Origin: CAZACZ01 sp964483695 | GTDB taxonomy: Bacteria; Deinococcota; Deinococci; Deinococcales; Trueperaceae | NCBI GenBank assembly: GCA_964483695.1 | Contig: CAZACZ010000078.1 | Span: forward strand, 1-12,744 | Length of the DNA: 12,744 bases | Reading direction: 5' to 3' | Part shown: positions 6,474 to 11,576 of the stretch, piece by piece | Position numbering within the stretch: the stretch's first letter is position 1 | Layout: every line of letters starts with the position of its first letter | Position numbers and translations under genes: made by a program | The notes under the pieces: generated by a model | Told to the model about the DNA's origin: nothing | Databases searched by the model: none | The model's input: the letters and a program-made list of their open reading frames with translations, nothing else

Positions 6474-7235
6474 ATGGGCTCCGAGGTCACGGCGCGCTTC
6501 GACCCCGTGCGAGCCTCCGACGCCCTCGACGCCGCCCTCCGCGCCGTCGCCGTGCCCGGCCGCGCGGCGCAGGAGAAGGCGTACCTGAAGAGCGCCCTGG
6601 TGCATTACGGCGCCTCGGTGCCGGCGCTGCGCAAGGCCACGCTCGCCTTCCTGCAGGAGCTTCCCGGTTCGGATCACGACGCCGTGGTGGCGCTGGCCGA
6701 GGAGCTCTGGAGCCGCGGGGTGCACGAGCTGCGCGCCGCGGCGGTGGAGATCCTCGAGCAACGCGTGGCGCTGCTGAGCCCGACCGACCTCCCGATGCTG
6801 GAACGGTTCCTGCGCGAGGCGCGCACCTGGGCGCTGGTCGACGAGATCGCCCCGTCGGTGGTAGGCCCGCTGATGGAGCGCTTCCCCGAGGTCGAAGACG
6901 CCGTCGTCCGCTGGGCGGCCGACGACGACTTCTGGCTGCGGCGCGCGGCGTTGCTCACCTACCTCTTCCCGATGCGGCGGGGCGAGCCGGTGTTCGAGCG
7001 CTTCGCCCGCCTGGCCGACCCGATGCTCGAGGAACGCGAGTTCTTCGTACGCAAGGCCATCGGCTGGGTCCTGCGCGATCGCGGCAAGCGCGCCCCGGAC
7101 GAGGTGTTCGCCTGGCTCGAGCCCCGCAAGGGGCGCGCGTCGGGCCTGACGCTGCGCGAGGCGAGCCGGTACCTCTCGGAGGAGCAGCGGACGGCTCTGC
7201 TGGCGGTTCGGAGCGCGCCCGTCCGCCGTCGTTAG
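6474..7235 (+). CDS. AlkD-type DNA alkylation repair protein (HEAT-like repeat DNA glycosylase family)
   Basis: A 253-aa, all-helical protein of the AlkC/AlkD family, whose founding members remove N3- and N7-alkylated purines from DNA without flipping the base. The resemblance to Bacillus cereus AlkD is clear in the C-terminal half: TWALVDEIAP gives W119 and D123, matching the catalytic Trp/Asp pair (AlkD W109, D113). FWLRRAALL gives R157 (AlkD R148), and EFFVRKAIGWVLRDRGK gives W198 (AlkD W187). The visible helical repeats cover most of the protein and its length is close to that of AlkD. The ATG at 6474 is chosen because upstream sequence is low-complexity and there is no protein-like extension; the ribosome binding site is weak. 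It follows the small lipoprotein gene by 44 bp. Substrate range cannot be told from sequence, and some family members lack glycosylase activity. Confidence 0.88.
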   Translation: MGSEVTARFDPVRASDALDAALRAVAVPGRAAQEKAYLKSALVHYGASVPALRKATLAFLQELPGSDHDAVVALAEELWSRGVHELRAAAVEILEQRVALLSPTDLPMLERFLREARTWALVDEIAPSVVGPLMERFPEVEDAVVRWAADDDFWLRRAALLTYLFPMRRGEPVFERFARLADPMLEEREFFVRKAIGWVLRDRGKRAPDEVFAWLEPRKGRASGLTLREASRYLSEEQRTALLAVRSAPVRRR

Positions 7236-7274
7236 GTCGTTGCGCCAGCACGGGGGAACCACGCGAGGTCCTGC

Positions 7275-7343
7275 CACCCTCTCCGCAGGGGCAGACGTGT
7301 TCTGCGCCAAGAGGTGGGTGCGGACTGCCCCGCGCGGAGGGTG
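7275..7343. ncRNA. Long imperfect hairpin, possible structured RNA
   Basis: Four helices stack into one arm: CACC (7275-7278) with GGTG (7340-7343); CTCCGC (7281-7286) with GCGGAG (7334-7339); GGGGCAG (7288-7294) with CTGCCCC (7325-7331); and TCTGCGCC (7301-7308) with GGTGCGGA (7317-7324, two G-U pairs). That is 25 pairs around an 8-nt loop, with a 6-nt bulge at 7295-7300. There is no T-run on either side, so it is not a classical terminator. It does not show the SRP GGAAGGA loop or RNase P core motifs. A 6S-like RNA, a processing site or a terminator of a high-GC type are possibilities; the strand is unknown. Confidence 0.35.
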
Positions 7344-7439
7344 AGCCCGACGACGGCGAAGCACGCTACCGGGTGGACGAGCAGTGGGCCGGTGTGACCA
7401 TTCGCAACGACGCCGGGTCGCGTAGGGGCCGGCACCCGC

Positions 7440-7468
7440 TTGGGGGTCGTCCACACGGATCCTACACG
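7440..7468 (+). promoter_or_regulatory. Weak promoter candidate for the VTC operon
   Basis: TTGGGG (7440-7445), a 17-bp spacer and TACACG (7463-7468) have correct spacing but only three of six matches each. This is the best sigma-A-like pair I could find in the region, and it may be chance. Confidence 0.15.
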
Positions 7469-7548
7469 CCCCGCGCTTCGGCTCCACACGCGCGTGGATC
7501 ATCGTCGATGCAGGACGGAGCATGCAGCCTGAGAACCTCCGCAGGCCG

Positions 7549-7565
7549 CGGCCCGCTTCGGGCCG
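7549..7565 (+). repeat. Strong short stem-loop upstream of the VTC gene
   Basis: CGGCCCG-CTT-CGGGCCG forms a perfect 7-bp stem with a 3-nt loop, ending 27 bp before the ATG at 7593. No T-run follows. It would lie in the 5' leader of the operon mRNA. Confidence 0.4.
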
Positions 7566-7592
7566 ACTCGCATCCCGGACGGTGACCGACCC

Positions 7593-8432
7593 ATGCCCGA
7601 CGCCTCGCGCGCACGCACGACCGACCCGACCCACGAGGTCCCCCCTCACCTCGGCCCAGACCTCGCTCGCGTCGCTGCTCGCTTCGCGCCGATCGGCTTG
7701 GGCGAGTTGGCCGACGCCACGCTCATGACCCGCACCGACGTGAAGTTCGTGTTCCCGGCGCGGCTGCTTCCGGGCCTATTGGCCGACCTTGCCGACGACT
7801 ACCGCGTCCTCGAGGTGGACGGCGTGCGCTTGAGCTGGTACCGGACGCTCTACTTCGACACCCCCGACTTCGCCCTCTACCGGGCCCACCATCAGGGGCG
7901 GGGAGAGCGCTACAAGGTCCGCGAACGGCGCTACCAGACCACCGACTGCATCTTCCTGGAGGTGAAGCGGCGCACCAACAAGCGCACCACGGTGAAGCGG
8001 CGCGTCGAAGCCGCCTGCTGGCTCGAGCGCGTGGGGCCGGACGCGGTCGCGGCTGCGAGCGGCGGTCTGGTGCCCACCACGCCCGAGTTGGAGGCCACGC
8101 TGTGGAACACCTACCTCCGCGTGACGCTGGTGAACCGCACGCTCCCGGAGCGCGTGACGCTCGACACCGAACTCGCGTTCGAGCGCCCACCCGGGCACGT
8201 CGGGCGTGTCGTGCGGTTGCCGGGCGTGGCGATCGCGGAAGTGAAGCAATCCGGCAACCTCCACGCGTCCCCGTTCCTGCGAAGGATGCGAGACGCTCGG
8301 CTGCGATCCGGCGGGTTCAGCAAGTACTGCATCGGCCTGGCGATGAGCACCGACGAGGTGAAGCAGGCGGCGTTCGTACCCGAGCTCAAGACCGTGCGGG
8401 CCCTCACCGGGCGAGGCGCGCATGAGCGCTGA
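7593..8432 (+). CDS. VTC-domain polyphosphate polymerase
   Basis: A 279-aa cytosolic protein made up almost entirely of a VTC domain, the tunnel-shaped triphosphate-tunnel-metalloenzyme fold that in yeast Vtc4 makes inorganic polyphosphate from ATP. Tunnel residues are visible in order: RTDVKF (R47, K51), YFDT (87-90), YKVRERRY (K108, R110, R112), LEVKRR (E123, K125), TLDTEL (D191, E193), IAEVKQ (E216, K218) and FSKY (S243, K244, Y245). The alternating Glu/Lys/Arg pattern on facing strands is what binds phosphate and metal. There is no SPX domain and no membrane helix, unlike the yeast protein. The first 40 residues are variable. The ATG at 7593 has only a weak ribosome binding site (GGACGGTGA). 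The stop overlaps the DUF4956 start by 11 bp, so translation is probably coupled. Actual polymer synthesis is inferred from the family. Confidence 0.88.
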   Translation: MPDASRARTTDPTHEVPPHLGPDLARVAARFAPIGLGELADATLMTRTDVKFVFPARLLPGLLADLADDYRVLEVDGVRLSWYRTLYFDTPDFALYRAHHQGRGERYKVRERRYQTTDCIFLEVKRRTNKRTTVKRRVEAACWLERVGPDAVAAASGGLVPTTPELEATLWNTYLRVTLVNRTLPERVTLDTELAFERPPGHVGRVVRLPGVAIAEVKQSGNLHASPFLRRMRDARLRSGGFSKYCIGLAMSTDEVKQAAFVPELKTVRALTGRGAHER

Positions 8433-9043
8433 CCTGACCAACCTCGTCGCCGGCGCCGGGCTGAACCTGGCGGTGGCTTTGATCATCGTGCGCGGCATCT
8501 ACTACCGCGTCACGCCCGAGCGCAACTACGTCNNNNNNNNNNNNNNNNNNNNNNNNNNNNNNNNNNNNNNNNNNNNNNNNNNNNNNNNNNNNNNNNNNNN
8601 NNNNNNNNNNNNNNNNNNNNNNNNNNNNNNNNATGACGTACCTGTTCGTCGTGATCGCGTTGCCGGTGATGAACGCGATGGTGACGTCGGGCGCCGAACT
8701 TCCAACGCTCCTGGTCGGGAACGCTCTGGTGATCGCGGTGCTGTTCGTGCTCGAGCAGCGTTGGGGCTTCCACTACGAGGAGCGGCGGCGCGTGAGCTAC
8801 GAACGGCTGCCGTTGATCGCGCCGGCACGCCGTGAGGAGCTGCTGGCCGACCTACGGGAGCGCACCGGTCTTCCGGTGACGCGCGTGGAGGTGGTGCGCA
8901 TCGACTTGGTACGCGACACGGCCGAACTCAACGTGTACTTCCCCGAGGCGCGCACGCCCCACGGGAGCGCCGCGCGCCACGGGCGGGAACGACGGGCGGC
9001 GCGCTGGAGCGGGGCGACGCGAGGGAAGGCGGAGCGATCATGA
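8422..9043 (+). CDS. DUF4956 membrane protein, interrupted by assembly gap
   Basis: A membrane protein commonly found next to VTC-domain genes. The part before the gap (8422-8532, 37 residues) has a first helix, NLAVALIIVRGIYYRVTPERNYV. The RGIYY motif is typical of the family. The part after the gap starts MTYLFVVIALPVMNAMVTSG (8633 on), a further helix with the MTYLFVVI hallmark; one more helix (LVGNALVIAVLFVLEQ) follows. Then comes a soluble C-terminal domain of about 90 residues (REELLADLRERTGLPVTRVEVVRIDLVRDTAELNVYF) and a basic tail. The two parts are in different frames relative to the 100 N, as expected if the gap length is arbitrary. The complete protein is probably 210-230 aa with four or so helices. 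It starts inside the VTC gene and its TGA overlaps the CotH ATG (ATGA). Its biochemical role is unknown. Confidence 0.82.
8533..8632. other. Assembly gap of 100 N
   Basis: A second run of exactly 100 N, inside the DUF4956 gene. The left and right coding parts belong to the same family but do not share a frame across it, so the true length is not 100. A missing stretch encoding one or two helices would be expected. Confidence 0.98.
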
Positions 9044-10734
9044 TGGGCAGGTACGAGAACGAGCAAGGTAGATACCGCTGGACGGCCGCCGTGACGACCG
9101 GCCTGGCGCTGCTGCTGTGCGCCGGGTTGGCTACCGTGGCGTTCGCCCAGGACGTCGAGCGCCCCGCAGGCTGGACCGAGGCCAGCCACTCGAACAAGGT
9201 GGAGCCGAACTACCAGGAGGTCTTCCCGGACGGCGAAGTCAACGAGATCACCATCACCATCGCGGCGGAGGACTGGGCGGCGATGCAAGCGAACATGGTC
9301 GAACTGGCGGGCGAGCCGGGCACGCGCGGGATGCCGGGGGACCGCGGCGGCGTCGGCGGCGAGGCGTTGGCCGACGCGCGTCAGGCGGCGCAGGAGATGC
9401 CTTCGAACGCGCGCGGCTTCGACCCCGCCGCGGGGGGCTTCCCTGGCGGGTTCCCGGGCGGCGCACCGCCCAACGGGGCCCGACCGGCCGGAGGCGCGCC
9501 CGGCGCTCTGGGTGCCGGCGGCGCCCCGGGTGGTGCCGGCGCCCCGGGTGGTGCCGGCGCCCCGGATGGTCCCGGCGCCATGGGCGCCCGGGGGCTCGAC
9601 ATGATCTCCGAGAACCCGATGTGGGTACCGGCCACCATCACCTACGAGGGGCAGACGTGGACCTACGTCGGCGTGCGCTACAAGGGCAACTCGACGCTGC
9701 TCTCGGCGTGGAACGCCGGCAGCCTGAAGCTGCCCTTCAAGTTCGACTTCGACGAGTTCGAGGACGACTACCCGCAGATCAAGAACCAGCGCTTCTTCGG
9801 CTTCAAGCAGCTGTCGCTCTCCAACGCCATCGCGGACGACAGCTTCATGCACGACGCCATCGCCTACGACCTGCTCGAGGCCGCCGGCCTGGTGGCGGCG
9901 CAGTCGGCCTACTACCACGTGACGCTCGACTACGGTGAGGGGCCGGTGGACCTCGGCCTCTACGTGGTGATGGAAGTGATCGACGACACCGTCATCCCCA
10001 CCTACTTCGGCGGCGACGACGGCAACATCTACGAAGGCGACGGCGTGGCGGCGAGCTTCGCCGAAGGGACCTTCGACGCGATCGAGGCCAGCTTCGAGAA
10101 GGAGAACAACGAGGACGAGGCCGACTGGAGCGACGTCGAAGCGCTCTACCAGGCGCTCCACGACGACCTGCGTACCAGCGACCCGGCGGCGTGGCGCGCC
10201 GAGCTGGAGGCGGTGTTCGACGTCGACGGCTTCCTGCGGTGGTTGGCGCTCGGCGGCATGCTGCAGAACTGGGACGCGTACGGCCAGATGGCGCACAACT
10301 ACTACCTCTACGACGACCCCGCCAGCGGCCAGCTCACCTGGATCGCGTGGGACCACGACCACGTCCTCGAAGGTGGGCGCGGCGGGGGCCCGGGCGGCGG
10401 GGGCGGAGCCGTCCCTGGCGGCGCCGGCAGCCCTGGCGGCGGGACGTCGGTGGACCGCTCCGGCGTGAGCGCGAGCTGGCCGCTCATCCGCTACCTGCTC
10501 GACGACCCGACGTACCATGCGGCGTACGTGGAGCACGTGGCCGACCTCGCCGCGAACGTGTTCGACGTGAACTGGATCGAGGCGCGCTACGACCACTTCC
10601 AGGCGCTCATCGAGGCGTACGCCGCCGCCGAGGTGGGTGAGGAGACGTTCCAGACCGCCGTCGACGCGCTGCGGCAGAACACCGAGGCCAGCGCGGCAAG
10701 CGTCGCGGCGTACCTGGAGGCCGAAGGAAGGTAA
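9040..10734 (+). CDS. Secreted CotH-family kinase with glycine-rich inserts
   Basis: A 564-aa exported protein. The signal peptide is at residues 1-36 (WTAAVTTGLALLLCAGLATVAFA, cleavage after A36). The CotH domain begins with ITITIAAEDW (about 70-80), is interrupted by a Gly/Ala/Pro-rich insert (about 128-187), and resumes with TITYEGQTWTYVGVRYKGNS (YKGNS 214-218), LKLPFKFDFDEF (K230, K234) and FKQLSLSNAIADDSFMHDAIAYDLLEAAG. Next come GLYVVMEVIDDTVI, the HNYYLYDD segment (419-426) and WIAWDHDHVLEGG (D438, D440), where family kinases hold catalytic and metal-binding Asp residues. A second Gly-rich insert (445-468) directly follows. Bacillus CotH phosphorylates spore-coat proteins on Ser; relatives occur widely in non-sporulating bacteria with unknown substrates. 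It overlaps the DUF4956 stop by 4 bp. AAGGCGGAG precedes the ATG, and the next codon is also ATG (9043), so either could be used. Family assignment is firm; the substrate is unknown. Confidence 0.9.
   Translation: MMGRYENEQGRYRWTAAVTTGLALLLCAGLATVAFAQDVERPAGWTEASHSNKVEPNYQEVFPDGEVNEITITIAAEDWAAMQANMVELAGEPGTRGMPGDRGGVGGEALADARQAAQEMPSNARGFDPAAGGFPGGFPGGAPPNGARPAGGAPGALGAGGAPGGAGAPGGAGAPDGPGAMGARGLDMISENPMWVPATITYEGQTWTYVGVRYKGNSTLLSAWNAGSLKLPFKFDFDEFEDDYPQIKNQRFFGFKQLSLSNAIADDSFMHDAIAYDLLEAAGLVAAQSAYYHVTLDYGEGPVDLGLYVVMEVIDDTVIPTYFGGDDGNIYEGDGVAASFAEGTFDAIEASFEKENNEDEADWSDVEALYQALHDDLRTSDPAAWRAELEAVFDVDGFLRWLALGGMLQNWDAYGQMAHNYYLYDDPASGQLTWIAWDHDHVLEGGRGGGPGGGGGAVPGGAGSPGGGTSVDRSGVSASWPLIRYLLDDPTYHAAYVEHVADLAANVFDVNWIEARYDHFQALIEAYAAAEVGEETFQTAVDALRQNTEASAASVAAYLEAEGR
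9511..9579 (+). repeat. 18-bp tandem repeat inside the CotH gene
   Basis: The unit GGTGCCGGCGCCCCGGGT (encoding GAGAPG) occurs at 9532-9549 and, with one change, at 9550-9567. It is flanked by a 21-bp variant (9511-9531) and a partial copy (9568-9579). It lies within the low-complexity insert of the kinase and looks like slippage-driven expansion. Confidence 0.85.
10372..10443 (+). repeat. Glycine-rich low-complexity insert after the CotH WDHD motif
   Basis: Twenty-four codons (residues 445-468), mostly Gly with Pro, Arg, Ala and Ser, directly follow the WDHD active-site segment of the kinase. Gly-rich loops at this place occur in many CotH-like proteins as I recall them, so this may be a family trait rather than a local accident. 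Confidence 0.7.
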
Positions 10735-10747
10735 GGGCACGCGCGAT

Positions 10748-10809
10748 GGCGCCCGCGCCCGGCCGCGCGGCGACCGTCGAGGTTCGCCGCCGAGGCCGGC
10801 GCGGGCGCC
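10748..10809 (+). repeat. Very strong stem-loop between the CotH and response regulator genes
   Basis: GGCGCCCGCGCC (10748-10759) pairs perfectly with GGCGCGGGCGCC (10798-10809). Inside, GGCC (10761-10764) pairs with GGCC (10794-10797), and GCGGCGA (10767-10773) with TCGCCGC (10784-10790), around a 10-nt loop. That gives 23 base pairs over 62 nt with one bulge and a small internal loop. It begins 13 nt after the CotH stop and ends 23 nt before the regulator ATG. No T-run follows. It may act as a partial terminator, an mRNA 3' end stabiliser or a processing site that separates expression of the two parts of the cluster. Confidence 0.6.
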
Positions 10810-10832
10810 GGGCCGGCAACGAGGGGCGCATC

Positions 10833-11519
10833 ATGCAGACCGTACTGGTGGTCGAAGACGACCTCGACATCGCCGAGATGGTCGAGCTCTACCTGCACAA
10901 CGAGGGGTACCGCACCGAGCGGGCGTCCGACGGCGCGCGCGCCCTGGAACTCTGGCGCGCCGCCCGGCCCGACCTGATCGTGCTCGACATCGGCCTACCG
11001 AAGGTCGATGGCCTCGAGGTGCTCCGTCACGTGCGCGAGAGCACCGCCGACGCGCGCGTGCCGGTGATCATGCTGACCGCCCGCGCCGAGGAGATCGACG
11101 AGCTGCTGGGCTTGGGCCTCGGCGCCGACGACTACATCACCAAGCCGTTCAGCCCTCGCGCGTTGCTGGCCCGGGTGAAGGCGGTGTTGCGGCGCAGCAG
11201 CGTCGTGCCCTCCGAGGACGACCGCCCCATCCACGTCGGCGCGCTGGTGGTCGACGCTTACCGGGTGCAGGTGACGGTGCACGGGGAGCAGGTCGCCCTT
11301 ACGCCGACCGAGTTCCGGTTGCTGCAACACCTCGCCCGTACCCCTGGCCGCGCCGTGACGCGCGCGGAGTTGGCGGAAGAGGCGATGCCCGAGAGCGACG
11401 CGCTCGAGCGCGCGGTGGACGTGCACATGAAGAACGTGCGGCACAAGCTGGCCGAGCACGGTGGAGACGCGCTGATCGAGACCGTGCGCGGCGTCGGGTA
11501 CCGGCTGCGGGAGGCGTGA
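10833..11519 (+). CDS. OmpR/PhoB-family response regulator
   Basis: A 228-aa DNA-binding response regulator. The N-terminal receiver domain (residues 1-120) begins MQTVLVVEDDLDI and has the acidic pair D9/D10, the phosphoacceptor D52 (LIVLDIGLPKVDG), T82 (IMLTAR) and K104 (YITKPF). The C-terminal winged-helix domain (about 130-228) has LTPTEFRLLQHLARTPGRAVTR, the recognition helix region ALERAVDVHMKNVRHKL, and the terminal wing IETVRGVGYRL, all standard for the OmpR/PhoB group. The ATG at 10833 is chosen because the domain starts there and GAGGGG lies 7 nt upstream; the open frame back to 10746 runs through the stem-loop and is not protein-like. It is followed 57 bp later by its probable partner kinase. 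Its target genes are unknown; the adjacent VTC-DUF4956-CotH genes are the natural first candidates. Confidence 0.95.
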   Translation: MQTVLVVEDDLDIAEMVELYLHNEGYRTERASDGARALELWRAARPDLIVLDIGLPKVDGLEVLRHVRESTADARVPVIMLTARAEEIDELLGLGLGADDYITKPFSPRALLARVKAVLRRSSVVPSEDDRPIHVGALVVDAYRVQVTVHGEQVALTPTEFRLLQHLARTPGRAVTRAELAEEAMPESDALERAVDVHMKNVRHKLAEHGGDALIETVRGVGYRLREA

Positions 11520-11576
11520 TGCGACCTGGCCGGAGCGGGGCGTCGTGACACGGGCCCGCGGGGACGGAGCGGCCTG

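Larger units (their letters stand above)
7236..7592. other. 357-bp intergenic region without a convincing gene
   Basis: It separates the alkylation-repair gene from the VTC operon. Open frames on both strands give Arg/Pro/Ala-rich translations without conserved features. It holds a long imperfect hairpin (7275-7343), a 10-bp palindrome CACGCGCGTG (7487-7496), a short strong hairpin (7549-7565) and one weak promoter candidate (7440-7468). The VTC operon promoter presumably lies here. Confidence 0.6.

Noticed and set aside
7232..7489. 85-codon minus-strand frame in the intergenic region upstream of the VTC gene
   Set aside because: It has Arg/Pro/Ala-rich sequence, no ribosome binding site, no conserved motif, and overlaps the end of the alkylation-repair gene.
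7236..7592. A known riboswitch, tRNA, SRP RNA or RNase P RNA in the intergenic region
   Set aside because: I looked for the cloverleaf with a T-loop, the SRP GGAAGGA loop, RNase P core motifs and the c-di-GMP-I riboswitch consensus, and found none; only unexplained hairpins remain.
6324..7649. 441-codon minus-strand frame opposite the alkylation-repair gene
   Set aside because: It has no recognisable protein pattern; the plus-strand frame carries AlkD catalytic residues.
9511..9579. Short repeats as a possible CRISPR array
   Set aside because: The units are adjacent with no spacers, in frame, and encode GAGAPG within the kinase.
8797..10740. 647-codon open frame on the minus strand opposite the CotH gene
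   Set aside because: The translation is rich in Arg, Val, His and Ala with no domain pattern, and lies over a well-supported CotH gene; long antisense frames are common at this G+C content.
10746..10832. N-terminal extension of the response regulator from an upstream in-frame ATG
   Set aside because: The 29 added residues are Arg/Gly-rich and run straight through the strong stem-loop; receiver domains start at MQTVLVVEDD, which has its own ribosome binding site.
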